A stretch of DNA of 64,000 bases from PALSA-1003 sp963741315 (GTDB lineage Bacteria > Pseudomonadota > Gammaproteobacteria > Burkholderiales > Casimicrobiaceae). Shown here piece by piece: positions 44,929 through 54,480 of the stretch. Each line of letters starts with the position of its first letter. The first letter of the stretch is position 1. The stretch covers positions 186,001-250,000 of the forward strand of contig CAVUHK010000005.1 of assembly GCA_963741315.1 (NCBI GenBank), given 5' to 3'. The notes beneath the pieces were generated by a model, which did not search any database, was not told the DNA's origin, and saw nothing but the letters and a program-made list of their open reading frames with translations. The position numbers were made by a program, and so were the translations under genes.

Positions 44929-47900
44929 CTATTGCGGAGCCGCCTCGGCGAGTTCGAGCGCCTCGGCGATGTCGACGGCGACCACTCGCGAAACACCGGG
45001 ATCCGGCATGGTGATACCGATGAGCTGATTGGCCATTTCCATGGTGATCTTGTTGTGGCTGATGAACAGGAACTGCGTGGCCACGGACATTTCCTTGACC
45101 AGGGCACAGAAGCGGTCGGTATTGGGATCGTCGAGCGGCGCGTCGACTTCGTCGAGCAGACAGAACGGCGCCGGATTGAGCTGGAACAGCGCGAACACCA
45201 GCGCGATCGCGGTGAGCGACTTTTCTCCCCCGGACAGCAGGTGAATCGTCGTGTTGCGCTTGCCCGGCGGCTGCGCGACGACCTGCACGCCCGAGTCGAG
45301 AATTTCCTCGCCGGTCAGCAGGAGGCTCGCCTGGCCGCCGCCAAAGAGCGTCGGAAAAAGTTTGCCGAAGTTGGTGTTGACGATATCGAAGGTCTGCTGC
45401 AACAACTGGCGCGATTCACGATCGATCTGGCGGATCGCGCTCTCCAGTGTCGTCAACGCTTCGGTCAGGTCCTGCGCCTGCGAGTCGAGGTAGGCCTTGC
45501 GCTCCGACGCCTGCGTCAGTTCGTCGAGCGCAGCGAGATTTACCGCGCCCAGCCCCGCGATGGTCTGCGTCAGCCGCTCGATTTCGGCGGGCAGCGTGCT
45601 GGCCCTGCCCCACGCCTTCAGCTGCTCGGGCAGCAACGCCAGTTCCGCGTGCGCGTCCGCCAACTGCTCGGCGTATTGCTGCTCGGCGAGCACGGCGACC
45701 TGTTCCTTGAGCCGGATTTCGTCGACCCGCGCGCGTGCCGGCTCGATCTTCTGGTCGGCCGTCAGCCGCTCCTCTTCGGCGCCGCGCAGTGCCGCGCCGA
45801 TCGCTTCCTGACCGTCGCGCGCCGCGGCCAGCGCCTGCTCGGCCGCGGAGCGGCTGGTCAGCTGCGCCTGCAGCGCCGTTTCGACCGGCGTCCAGTCGAT
45901 ACCTTCGCGTTCGCTGGTAACTTCCGCGAGGAGTCCCTGCTGCTGCGCGACCTGCGCTTCGAGCGTGGCGCGCCGGCGCGCAAGGTCGGCGAGTCGTTCG
46001 CGGCACGAGCGTTCCGCAAAGCCAGCCTCCTGCGCCGCACGCTCGCTCAGACGCACCCGTTCGCGCCCACGCGCAAGGGCGACCTCGGTTTCGTTGCCGG
46101 CATGCCTCGCGGCGTCACGCTTGGCCATTTCCGCGGCCAGGACTTCGCGGCTCGCAGCCATCGTCGCATCGAGCCTCGCACCGGAATCGCGCTCGGTGGT
46201 CTCCTCCTTGGTCAGGGCGGAGAGTTCCTCGGCGATCTGGGTCCGGCGGCGCTCCGCGGCGTCCGCAGCTTGCCGGAGCTGAAGCAGTTCCATCTCGAGG
46301 TCATGGCAACGCCGCTGCTGCGACGACAGCGCCATATTTTCGCCGTGGTATTCCTGCTGGCGCGCCTTGAGTTCCGCTTCGACTTCGATGCGCCGCGTCG
46401 CAACCGCGGTGCTCTCGGCACGCGCCGTCGCGATCGCGTGCCCCAATTCGGAGAGTTCGCGCTGGCGAGACAGCACGCCGTGCAATTCGCTGTCGGGCGC
46501 GAACAGGGTCACGCCGTGCATCGTGATCACGTGGCCTTCGCGCGTCACCAGGCTTTCGCCCGCACGTAACTCGCCACGCTCCCGCAGCGCCGTGGCAAAG
46601 TCGTCGGCGCAACGCACGCCGTTGAGCCAATCGGCGAGCAACCCCGAGAGTTCCGACCGCGCGCTTTTGACCTTGGCGAGCAGCATCCCCGCGCCCGGCA
46701 CGGCCGCATGGCGTGACGCGTCCGCTACATACGCCGCAATGCGCCCGGGCAGCGGCCCGGCGTCGGCGGTCCACGCCAGCGCGGCCTCGAGCGCCGGCAG
46801 TTCCAGCGCATTGAGACGCTCGCGCAGCACCGCCTCGAGCGCGTCTTCCCAACCGCGCTCGATGTCGATCTGCTGCCACAGGCGGCGCGATTGCTCGAGG
46901 CCGCGTGCGGCGAGCCAGGCGACGGCATCCTTGCCGCTGCCGATCTTTGCCTGCAATGCGGCGAGCGCCTGCGCCCGCGCCTCGCGCTCGGCCAGCGCGC
47001 TGCTCGCCAGTTGCCATGCGTCGCCGGTAACGCGATGCTGCTCCTGCAGTGCCTGCACCACAGTGTTGAGTTCGGCCAGTGCCTTTTCGCGTTCGGCGAG
47101 GTCCGCGCTTTCCTGCGCGAGCTGCTCGACGACGGTATCGATGGGCGCGCTGGTCGGTGCGGCGAGTTCGCGCGCTTCGCCTTCGAGTCGTTCGCGACGC
47201 AGCGTCAGCGCCGTGAGCAGCTTGGTGGAATGCTCGCGTTGCGTCACCGCGACCCTCACCTCCTGCTCGATTTCGCCGATCCGCTGACGCAGCGCCGCCA
47301 TCGTGGCCGCGCTGTCGACCACGGCCTTTTCGAGTTGCGGCAGCGCCGCGGTCGCGGCCTGTTCTTCGGCGACTGCGGACTCGCGCCGAGTGATTGCCGT
47401 TTCGAGATCAGCCTCGGCGGTGCGCCCTTCGGCCGTCAACTCTTCTTGCTGGCCCCCAAATGTTGCGATCTGGTCGCCAATCTGCGCGACCTGCTGCGCC
47501 AGTCGGCCCTCGCTTTCGCGCGCGAACACCAGCTGCTGCTCGAGCCGTGTGACCTCGGCATTGGCGGCATAGAACTCGCCCTGCTTCTCGTGCAGCTGGT
47601 CGCCCGCCTTGTAGTGATCCGCGCGCAGACCTTCGAGGCGGTTCTCCACCGCGCGCAGCTCGGCCTGCAGCGCCTCGAAGCCGGACACGAGGTTCGCCAC
47701 TTCGTTGGCATGGCGTTCGCGCGCACGCACCGCGTCCTGCTGCTTGGCGAACCACAGCAGGTGCTGCGCGCGCTTGAGCGCCGCCTCGTGCTCGCGATAT
47801 TCGGTGGCGACCTTGGCCTGCGCGTCCAGCCGCGCGAGCTGGCTACCCAGTTCGATCCGGATGTCCTCGACGCGCGACAGGTTCTCGCGCGTGTCGGCGA

Positions 47901-48450
47901 TGCGGTTCTCGGTCTCGCGGCGGCGTTCCTTGTACTTCGAGACGCCGGCGGCCTCTTCGAGGAAGACGCGCAGTTCTTCGGGCTTGGCTTCGATCACCCG
48001 CGCGATCATTCCCTGCTCGATGATCGCGTAGGCGCGCGGACCCAGGCCCGTGCCGAGGAACAGGTCGTGAATATCGCGCCGGCGCACTGGAATGTTGTTG
48101 ATGTAGTACGTCGAATCGCCGTCGCGGGTGAGCACGCGCTTGATCGACAGCTCGGCGTAGGCACCCCACTGTCCTCCGATTCGGCCCTGGCTGTTGTCGA
48201 AGTACAGTTCCACCGACGCACGACCGACCGGCTTGCGATCGCCCGCGCCATTGAAGATGACGTCCTGCATCGACTCGCCGCGCAGCGCCGAGGCCTTCGA
48301 TTCGCCCAGCACCCAGCGCACGGCGTCGATGACATTCGACTTGCCGCAACCGTTGGGGCCGACGATGCCTACCAGCTGACCGGGGGTACCGATGCTGGTC
48401 GGGTCGACGAACGACTTGAAGCCGGCCAGCTTGATCTGAGTCAGGCGCAA
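44929..48450 (-). CDS. smc: Chromosome segregation protein SMC
   Basis: An SMC ATPase of about 1170 residues that compacts and segregates chromosomes. The N-terminal head has Walker A in GPNGCGKSNVIDAVRWVLGE; two long coiled coils flank a hinge near the middle (PLPGRIAAYVADASRHAAV region); the C-terminal head carries the signature LLSGGEKSLTAIALVFALF and Walker B FCLLDEVDAPLDD. The frame is open to a GTG at 48513, but the family begins MRLTxIKLAGFKSFVDPT, and a TTG at 48450 stands exactly there, so I prefer it; the longer form would add 21 residues. Confidence 0.93.
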   Translation of the reverse strand: MRLTQIKLAGFKSFVDPTSIGTPGQLVGIVGPNGCGKSNVIDAVRWVLGESKASALRGESMQDVIFNGAGDRKPVGRASVELYFDNSQGRIGGQWGAYAELSIKRVLTRDGDSTYYINNIPVRRRDIHDLFLGTGLGPRAYAIIEQGMIARVIEAKPEELRVFLEEAAGVSKYKERRRETENRIADTRENLSRVEDIRIELGSQLARLDAQAKVATEYREHEAALKRAQHLLWFAKQQDAVRARERHANEVANLVSGFEALQAELRAVENRLEGLRADHYKAGDQLHEKQGEFYAANAEVTRLEQQLVFARESEGRLAQQVAQIGDQIATFGGQQEELTAEGRTAEADLETAITRRESAVAEEQAATAALPQLEKAVVDSAATMAALRQRIGEIEQEVRVAVTQREHSTKLLTALTLRRERLEGEARELAAPTSAPIDTVVEQLAQESADLAEREKALAELNTVVQALQEQHRVTGDAWQLASSALAEREARAQALAALQAKIGSGKDAVAWLAARGLEQSRRLWQQIDIERGWEDALEAVLRERLNALELPALEAALAWTADAGPLPGRIAAYVADASRHAAVPGAGMLLAKVKSARSELSGLLADWLNGVRCADDFATALRERGELRAGESLVTREGHVITMHGVTLFAPDSELHGVLSRQRELSELGHAIATARAESTAVATRRIEVEAELKARQQEYHGENMALSSQQRRCHDLEMELLQLRQAADAAERRRTQIAEELSALTKEETTERDSGARLDATMAASREVLAAEMAKRDAARHAGNETEVALARGRERVRLSERAAQEAGFAERSCRERLADLARRRATLEAQVAQQQGLLAEVTSEREGIDWTPVETALQAQLTSRSAAEQALAAARDGQEAIGAALRGAEEERLTADQKIEPARARVDEIRLKEQVAVLAEQQYAEQLADAHAELALLPEQLKAWGRASTLPAEIERLTQTIAGLGAVNLAALDELTQASERKAYLDSQAQDLTEALTTLESAIRQIDRESRQLLQQTFDIVNTNFGKLFPTLFGGGQASLLLTGEEILDSGVQVVAQPPGKRNTTIHLLSGGEKSLTAIALVFALFQLNPAPFCLLDEVDAPLDDPNTDRFCALVKEMSVATQFLFISHNKITMEMANQLIGITMPDPGVSRVVAVDIAEALELAEAAPQ

Positions 48451-48563
48451 TTCGAGTTCTTCTGCACGGGCGCGAGGCCCGTCTGAGGCAGGCGGGTCAC
48501 GCGGGGTTGCCACACGCGATCCGCCGGATGCCCGGCAGGTCGCGGATACCTTGAATTATAGCC

Positions 48564-48701
48564 GATTGGACGTCGCGGCCGGCTTCATCGGACGCGGCGG
48601 CAATTGTTTCTTCGATTGGGTCGCGGCCGGCTTCATCGGCCGCGGCAACAGTGGCTTCCTGGATTGGCGGTGTGGCCGGCGTCATTGGCGCAGGGGCAAC
48701 G
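48564..48701. repeat. Degenerate tandem repeat, about 50-base unit, three copies
   Basis: Three units begin GATTGG at 48564, 48614 and 48662. The first two share most of their sequence (TCGCGGCCGGCTTCATCGG, then CGCGGC); the third is diverged (GTGTGGCCGGCGTCATTGG) and runs over the end of the M20 hydrolase gene. The block fills the gap between that gene and smc. A 62-codon minus-strand frame passes through it, but I do not trust it as a gene. Confidence 0.6.
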
Positions 48702-49866
48702 CCGCCTCCGCAAGCGCGGCGAAGTACCCTCCGCCGATGGGAATTACGGCGTCGTTGAAATCGTAACGCGTATTGTGCAGGAAGCAGCCACCTTCCGAAC
48801 CTCCCTGCCCCAGCCGCGCGTACGCGCCCGGCCGCTGCTGGAGCATGAACGAAAAGTCCTCCGAGCCCATCGACGGATCGAGATCGCGCACCACGTTGTC
48901 CTCGCCAACCAGAGTTGCAGCGACGTCCGCGGCAAACACCGCTTCGCGCTCGCTGTTGACCGTCGCGGGATAGATGCGCTCGTACTTGAGCGTTGCGGTC
49001 GCGCCGAAGGCCGCGGCGATCGAATGCACGAGTTCGTTCAGACGGCGTTCGATGTAGTCCTGCGTGGCGGCCTTGAATGTGCGCACCGTGCCCACCAGAC
49101 GCGCCTCGCGCGGCACGACGCTCATCGCCGCGAGGTTGCCGCCATGCATCGCGCAGATGCTTACCACTGCAGTGTCGAGTGGGTTCACATTACGCGAGAC
49201 GATCGATTGCGCCGCGGTGATCATGTGTCCCGCGACGAGCACCGGGTCGACGGTCTGGTGCGGGTGCGCGCCATGGCCGCCCTTGCCTTCGATGTGAATC
49301 TCGATGCGATCCGCCGCCGCCATCATTGGTCCGGGGCGCACCGCGATCGTGCCCGCCGCCAGCCCCGGCCAGTTGTGCAGCGCGTACACCTCATTGGCGG
49401 GGAAGCGCGTGAACAGCCCATCGTCGATCATGGCCTTGCCGCCGGCAAAGCCCTCTTCGCCCGGCTGGAAGATGAGATACACGGTGCCGTCGAAGCGTCG
49501 GGTGCGCGACAGGTGCCGGGCCGCGGCCAGCAGCATCGTCGTGTGGCCGTCGTGGCCGCAGGCGTGCATGCGTCCCTTGAAGCGCGAGACATAGGCGAAG
49601 TCGTTCTCCTCGTGCATCGGCAGCGCGTCCATGTCGGCGCGCAGCCCGATCGAGCGTCCGCTGCCGGTGCTCGTCCCCCGAATGACCCCGACGACGCCGG
49701 TCTTGCCGACGCCTGCGTGATGCTCGATGCCCAGCGCGCCGAGTTCGCGCACCACGACTTCGGCGGTGCGGTGTTCCTCGAAGCCCAGCTCGGGGTGCGC
49801 GTGCAGATCACGCCGCAGCTCGGTGAGCGCGGCGAGATCCTTTTGCAGATGCTCGATCGGATTCAA
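48682..49866 (-). CDS. M20-family amidohydrolase (N-acyl amino acid / hippurate hydrolase type)
   Basis: A 394-residue metallopeptidase of the M20D group. The pattern HAHPELGFEEHRTAE at the start, the metal-binding MHACGHDGHTTMLLAAA with Cys103 and His105, and GEEGFAGGKAMIDDGLF identify it. SMGSEDFSFML near the end holds a further ligand region. Members cleave N-acyl amino acids, hippurate or dipeptides. The start is a TTG at 49866, one base after the dppA stop, supported by AAGGAG inside the dppA end; translation is probably coupled to the transporter, so it may process imported peptides. Confidence 0.88.
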   Translation of the reverse strand: MNPIEHLQKDLAALTELRRDLHAHPELGFEEHRTAEVVVRELGALGIEHHAGVGKTGVVGVIRGTSTGSGRSIGLRADMDALPMHEENDFAYVSRFKGRMHACGHDGHTTMLLAAARHLSRTRRFDGTVYLIFQPGEEGFAGGKAMIDDGLFTRFPANEVYALHNWPGLAAGTIAVRPGPMMAAADRIEIHIEGKGGHGAHPHQTVDPVLVAGHMITAAQSIVSRNVNPLDTAVVSICAMHGGNLAAMSVVPREARLVGTVRTFKAATQDYIERRLNELVHSIAAAFGATATLKYERIYPATVNSEREAVFAADVAATLVGEDNVVRDLDPSMGSEDFSFMLQQRPGAYARLGQGGSEGGCFLHNTRYDFNDAVIPIGGGYFAALAEAALPLRQ

Positions 49867-49867
49867 G

Positions 49868-51499
49868 CTACTCCTTGATGTCGACGCCGTAGAACGTGTG
49901 CCTGCCGAAGGGCGAGAGCTTGAAGTCGATCACTTCCTTGCGCACCGGCTTCAATTGCACGGCGTGCGCCATGGTGAGCCAGGGCGCCTGCTCCTTGAAG
50001 ATGACCTGCGCCTTCATATACAGGTCGGCCCGTTGCTTGCGGTCGGAAAGCGTCTTTGCCTTCTGCACCAGGTCCTCGAACGGCTGGTAGCACCACTTGG
50101 AGACATTGCTGCCGTTGGTCTTGGCGGCGTCGCAGCCGAGCAGCGTGTTGAGGAAGTTGTCCGGGTCGCCGTTGTCGCCGGTCCAGCCCAGCATCCCCAT
50201 CTGGTGCTCGCCATTCTGCATGCGCTTGCGGTACTCACCCCACTCGAAGCTCTTGATCTCGGCGGTGATGCCGACCTTGGCAAGATCGGCCTGCATCAGT
50301 TCCGCGATGCGCCGCGCGTTGGGGTTGTACGGACGCTGTACCGGCATCGCCCAGAGGTCGGTGGTGAAGCCGTTCGGGTAGCCCGCCTCGGCCAGCAGCT
50401 TCTTCGCGGCCGCCGGATCGTACGGATCGTCCTTGATCGCGTCGTTGTACGACCATTGCGTCGGCGGAATCGGGTTCTTGGCCACGACGCCGGCCGAGAG
50501 ATAGACCGCGTCGATGATCGCCTTCCGGTTGATCGCCATATTGACGGCCTTGCGCACGCGCACGTCGTCGAACGGCTTCTTGGTGACGTTGTAGGCGAGG
50601 TAGCCGACGTTCAATCCCGGTTGCTCGAGCACGACGATGTTCGGATCCTTGCGGATGGCGTCGAGGTCCGCCGGATTCGGATACGGCATCACGTGGCACT
50701 CACCCTTCTGCAGCTTGGCCCAGCGCACCGACGCGTCGGTCGTGATCGAGAAGATCAGGTCGTCGATCTTGGCCTTACCGTTGTAGTACTGGGGGAAAGC
50801 CTTGTAGCGGATGATCGCGTCCTTGATGTATCGCACCAGGTAGAACGGACCGGTACCGATCGGTTCCTGATCGAGCTTGTCGGGCGTTCCGGCCTTGAGC
50901 ATCGCGTCCGCGTACTCCTTGGATTGCACGCCGGCGTATTCCATCGCCAAATCCGACAGGAACGGCGCCTCGGGCTTTTCGAGAGTGATGCGCACCGTGT
51001 AGTCGTTGACCTTTTCCACCGACTTGAGCAACTTGGGCAGGCCCATGTCGTTGAAGTACGAGTGGTTGGAACTGGTGACCTTGAAGTACGGGTTGGACTC
51101 CTTCCACTGCCGCTCGATCGAGAAGATCATGTCGTCGGCGTTGAAGTCGCGCGTCGGCTTCCAGTCGCGGTGGTTGTGCCACTTGACGCCTTTGCGCAGG
51201 TAGAACGTGTACACCTTGCCGTCCGGGGAGATCTCCCAGCGCTCGGCGAGGCCGGGCACGACGTTGGTGCCGCCGCGCTCGAAGTCGACGATGCGGCTGT
51301 AGATCTGGGTGTTGGCGTCGAACGAGGTGCCTGTTGTGTTGACGCCGGGATAGAAATTCTCCGGGCTGCCTTCCGAGCAATACACCAGTGTCTTGGCGGC
51401 AACCGGAGCTGCGGCCAGGACCGCGGGCAGCGTCAACGCGAGCAGCATGGCGCGCGCAAGGCCGTGGCACCGGCGCGCGGCCGGATTGAACTTCGTCAT
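49868..51499 (-). CDS. dppA: Dipeptide ABC transporter, substrate-binding protein
   Basis: A 543-residue periplasmic binding protein of the peptide/nickel SBP family 5. The signal peptide runs to about residue 35 (AVLAAAPVAAK), and the mature protein starts TLVYCSEGSPENFYPGVNTT, very like DppA. FNADDMIFSIERQW, EPIGTGPFYLVRYIKDAIIR and GWTGDNGDPDNFLNTLLGCD are family hallmarks. It captures dipeptides and delivers them to DppBC. The start at 51499 has a GAGGAG site; the open frame upstream is not supported. Placed last among the transporter genes, 23 bases after dppF. Confidence 0.92.
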   Translation of the reverse strand: MTKFNPAARRCHGLARAMLLALTLPAVLAAAPVAAKTLVYCSEGSPENFYPGVNTTGTSFDANTQIYSRIVDFERGGTNVVPGLAERWEISPDGKVYTFYLRKGVKWHNHRDWKPTRDFNADDMIFSIERQWKESNPYFKVTSSNHSYFNDMGLPKLLKSVEKVNDYTVRITLEKPEAPFLSDLAMEYAGVQSKEYADAMLKAGTPDKLDQEPIGTGPFYLVRYIKDAIIRYKAFPQYYNGKAKIDDLIFSITTDASVRWAKLQKGECHVMPYPNPADLDAIRKDPNIVVLEQPGLNVGYLAYNVTKKPFDDVRVRKAVNMAINRKAIIDAVYLSAGVVAKNPIPPTQWSYNDAIKDDPYDPAAAKKLLAEAGYPNGFTTDLWAMPVQRPYNPNARRIAELMQADLAKVGITAEIKSFEWGEYRKRMQNGEHQMGMLGWTGDNGDPDNFLNTLLGCDAAKTNGSNVSKWCYQPFEDLVQKAKTLSDRKQRADLYMKAQVIFKEQAPWLTMAHAVQLKPVRKEVIDFKLSPFGRHTFYGVDIKE

Positions 51500-51522
51500 G
51501 GGCAGGGCTCCTCTCGAATAGG

Positions 51523-52536
51523 TCAGGGGGCAGCGTCGCCGCTGCCCACGACAGACGCCGCGGGCAGCAGGAACTGCTCTCCAAGGTGGCATGATACCTG
51601 TCGCCCGTCGAGTTGGCGCAGCGCCGGTCGCTCCGCGTGGCAGCGTTCGATGGCATGGGGACAGCGGGTGGAAAAGACGCATCCGGCCGGCGGGTCGAGC
51701 GGCGACGGGCGTTCGCCTTTGAGCACGATGCGCTCGCGGCGCTCGGACGGCACGATCCCGGGCGTCGATGCGAGCAGTGCGCGGGTGTAGGGATGCAGCG
51801 GCCGGCTGAATATCCGTTCCTTGCTGCCCTGCTCCATCGCCAGTCCGAGGTACATGACCAGCACGTCGTGGGCGATATGCCGCACCACGCCGAGATCGTG
51901 CGAAATGAACAGGTAAGCCAGACCCATCTCACGCTGCAGGTCGGCCAGCAGATTAAGGACCTGCGCCTGCACCGAGACGTCGAGCGCCGACACCGGTTCG
52001 TCCGCGACGACCAGTGCCGGATTGAGCATGAGCGCGCGCGCGATCGCGATGCGCTGCCGCTGGCCGCCAGAAAACATGTGCGGATAACGGACGTAGTGCT
52101 CCGGACGCAATCCGACCTTGGAGAGCATCTCGCGCGCCTTGTCGGCCCGCGCGCTCGCGTCCAGATCGGTGTTGATCTCCAGCGGCGCCTCGAGGATTGC
52201 GCCGATTTTCTTGCGCGGGTTCAGTGAGCCGTGCGGGTTCTGGAACACCATCTGCACCGATTTGCGCAGGTCGCGTTGTTCCTCGGGTGCCGCGCCGGTG
52301 GCATCTCGTCCGACCAGGCGCAGCGCACCCGCGCTCGGCGGCTCGATCAGCGCCACGACACGGCCCAGCGTCGACTTGCCGCAGCCCGATTCGCCGACGA
52401 CCGCAAGCGTGCGGCCACGCGCAATTGCGAACGAAATCCCCCCAACGGCCTGCAGCTTTGCCGGAGCGTGGAACAGGCCACGCCGGATCTCGTAATTGCG
52501 GGTGAGTCCCGTCGCCTCGACGGCGGTCTGGCTCAT
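51523..52536 (-). CDS. dppF: Dipeptide ABC transporter, ATP-binding protein DppF
   Basis: A 337-residue ABC ATPase. Walker A is GESGCGKSTLGR, the Q-loop MVFQNPHGSLNPRKKI, the signature FSGGQRQRIAIARALML, Walker B LVVADEPVSALDVSVQ, and the switch His is in FISHDLGVV. The C-terminal oligopeptide extension with cysteines (CVFSTRCPHAIERC) matches DppF/OppF, where it can carry an iron-sulfur site. It forms a heterodimer with DppD. Its ATG overlaps the dppD stop (ATGA). Confidence 0.93.
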   Translation of the reverse strand: MSQTAVEATGLTRNYEIRRGLFHAPAKLQAVGGISFAIARGRTLAVVGESGCGKSTLGRVVALIEPPSAGALRLVGRDATGAAPEEQRDLRKSVQMVFQNPHGSLNPRKKIGAILEAPLEINTDLDASARADKAREMLSKVGLRPEHYVRYPHMFSGGQRQRIAIARALMLNPALVVADEPVSALDVSVQAQVLNLLADLQREMGLAYLFISHDLGVVRHIAHDVLVMYLGLAMEQGSKERIFSRPLHPYTRALLASTPGIVPSERRERIVLKGERPSPLDPPAGCVFSTRCPHAIERCHAERPALRQLDGRQVSCHLGEQFLLPAASVVGSGDAAP

Positions 52537-53549
52537 GTGCCGGTACTCGCCAGCGCTTCGTCGCGCGCGATGGCGGCGTCGCGCTGCGGATCGCCAAGCG
52601 GGAAATGACAACGCACGCGGCCGTCTGCCCAGGCGCGCAGCGCGGGCCGCGTCTGGCAGGCATGGCGCGTCGCATACTCGCAGCGCGGGGCAAAGAGGCA
52701 GCCGCGTGGACGATCGTAGAGCCCTGGCACGACGCCTGGAATGGTCGCGAGGCGCGCGTCGCCGGCGCTGCGCTCGGGCATCGCCGCGAGCAGTGCCGCC
52801 GTGTACGGATGCTCCGGCGCCGCGAACAACGCATCGGCCCGCCGTTCCTCGACCACCTGTCCCGCGTACATCACCGCGACGCGGCGCGCCATCTCGGCGA
52901 CCACGCCCATGTTGTGCGTCACGAGAATCAGCGCCATGCCGAGGTCGCTCTGCAATCCGCGCAGCAGGTCGAGAATCTGAGCCTGGATCGTGACGTCGAG
53001 CGCAGTGGTCGGCTCGTCGGCAATCAGGAGCCGCGGGTTGCAGGCGATGGCCATCGCGATCATGACGCGCTGGTTCATGCCGCCCGACATCTGATGCGGG
53101 AAGTCGCCGAGCCGACTCGACGCAGCCGGGATGCCGACCAACTCCAACAACTCCGTGGCCCGGCGTCGCGCGGCATTGCGGTCGAGGCCCAGGTGCAGCC
53201 GCAACGTCTCGCAAAGCTGGAAGCCGATGGTGAAGCAGGGGTTCAGGCTCGTCGTCGGTTCCTGGAAGATCATCGCGATGTCCTTGCCGACGAGCGCCCG
53301 GCGCTCCCGATCGGACACAGCCAGCAGGTCGCGGCCGGCGAAGCGCAGTGTCTTGGCGCGCACTCGGCCGGGATACGCGACGAGCCCCATCACCGCGAGC
53401 ATGGTCACGCTCTTGCCGGAACCCGACTCACCAACGATACCCAGCACCTCGCCTTCGTCGATCGACAGGCTCACGCCGTCCACCGCATGCATGAGCGCGC
53501 CTTGCGAGGGAAACTCGACGTAGAGGTCGTCGATCTCGAGCAGCGCCAT
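52533..53549 (-). CDS. dppD: Dipeptide ABC transporter, ATP-binding protein DppD
   Basis: A 338-residue ABC ATPase. Walker A is GESGSGKSVTMLAVMGL, the Q-loop MIFQEPTTSLNPCF, the signature MSGGMNQRVMIAMAIAC, Walker B LLIADEPTTALDVTIQ, and the His loop LVTHNMGVVAEM. The C-terminal extension with CLFAPRCEYATRHAC is the oligopeptide-transporter type. It lies between dppC (three bases upstream) and dppF (overlapping), in the usual gene order. Confidence 0.93.
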   Translation of the reverse strand: MALLEIDDLYVEFPSQGALMHAVDGVSLSIDEGEVLGIVGESGSGKSVTMLAVMGLVAYPGRVRAKTLRFAGRDLLAVSDRERRALVGKDIAMIFQEPTTSLNPCFTIGFQLCETLRLHLGLDRNAARRRATELLELVGIPAASSRLGDFPHQMSGGMNQRVMIAMAIACNPRLLIADEPTTALDVTIQAQILDLLRGLQSDLGMALILVTHNMGVVAEMARRVAVMYAGQVVEERRADALFAAPEHPYTAALLAAMPERSAGDARLATIPGVVPGLYDRPRGCLFAPRCEYATRHACQTRPALRAWADGRVRCHFPLGDPQRDAAIARDEALASTGT

Positions 53550-53552
53550 GGC

Positions 53553-54455
53553 TTAACGCTTGAGCTTCGGGTCGAGCGCGTCGCGCAACCCGTCGCCGAG
53601 CAGATTGAAAGCGAGCACCGTGACCAGAATCATGATTCCAGGCAGGGTCACCACCCACCACGCGCGCAGCACGAATTCGCGCGCATCCGCAAGCATGGTG
53701 CCCCATTCCGAGGCGGGAGGCTGCGCGCCCAGGCCAAGGAAACCCAGCGCGGCGGCGTCGAGAATCGCCACCGACACCCCGAGCGATGCCTGTACGATCA
53801 GCGGCGCTGCGCAATTGGGCAGCACCTCGCTGAACATGAGGCGAAACCGCCGGGCACCGGTAGCACGGGCCGCAGTGACGTAGTCCTTCGCGGTTTCCGT
53901 GATCACCGCGGCACGGGTGAGACGAACGTAGTGTGGCAGCACGACCACTGCCACGGCCAGCATCGCATTCATGATCCCCGGTCCGAGGATCGCGACGATC
54001 ACGATCGCCAGCAGCAGGCTCGGCAGCGTCAGGATGATGTCCATCAGGCGCATGATGGCGATCTCGGTGATGCCGCGCGCGAACCCGGCGATCAACCCGA
54101 GTGTGATGCCGACGACGATGGACAATGCCACCACCGCGATGCCGATCAGCAGCGACAGTCGTGCGCCGTAGATGAGCCTCGACAGGATGTCGCGGCCAAT
54201 CGCATCGGTGCCGAGCAGGTGGGCACTGGTTCCACCGGCTTGCCACGCTGGAGGTTGAAGGAAGGCCGCATTGTTGGTCAGATCCGGGGGATAGGGAGCG
54301 AGCACGTTGGCGAATACCGCGGTCAACAGCACCGCCACGACGATCACGAGTCCCGCCACCGCGCCATGGTTGGCGCTGAAGTAGCGCCAGAATTCGCGCA
54401 GCGGACCGGGGGGCTCGGGGATTGCACCCGGACTGATCAGGGATTCCGCGCTCAT
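53553..54455 (-). CDS. dppC: Dipeptide ABC transporter, permease DppC
   Basis: A 300-residue inner-membrane permease. An N-terminal helix (GAVAGLVIVVAVLLTAVFAN) is followed by HLLGTDAIGRDILSRLIYGA, the DppC/OppC hallmark, and then five more helices with the EAA loop (VTAARATGARRFRLMFSEVL). The C-terminus is VTVLAFNLLGDGLRDALDPK, also family-typical. It pairs with DppB to form the channel. Start at 54455, 25 bases after the dppB stop. Confidence 0.93.
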   Translation of the reverse strand: MSAESLISPGAIPEPPGPLREFWRYFSANHGAVAGLVIVVAVLLTAVFANVLAPYPPDLTNNAAFLQPPAWQAGGTSAHLLGTDAIGRDILSRLIYGARLSLLIGIAVVALSIVVGITLGLIAGFARGITEIAIMRLMDIILTLPSLLLAIVIVAILGPGIMNAMLAVAVVVLPHYVRLTRAAVITETAKDYVTAARATGARRFRLMFSEVLPNCAAPLIVQASLGVSVAILDAAALGFLGLGAQPPASEWGTMLADAREFVLRAWWVVTLPGIMILVTVLAFNLLGDGLRDALDPKLKR

Positions 54456-54480
54456 GGGGTGGCGCTTTGGCGTTGTGCGC

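Noticed and set aside
43705..46569. A 954-codon open frame on the plus strand
   Set aside because: It lies antisense to ligA, zipA and smc and has no recognisable domain.
48497..48685. A 62-codon minus-strand frame through the 50-base repeats
   Set aside because: It only reflects the repeat (the peptide repeats DEAGRD) and overlaps smc; no ribosome site stands out.
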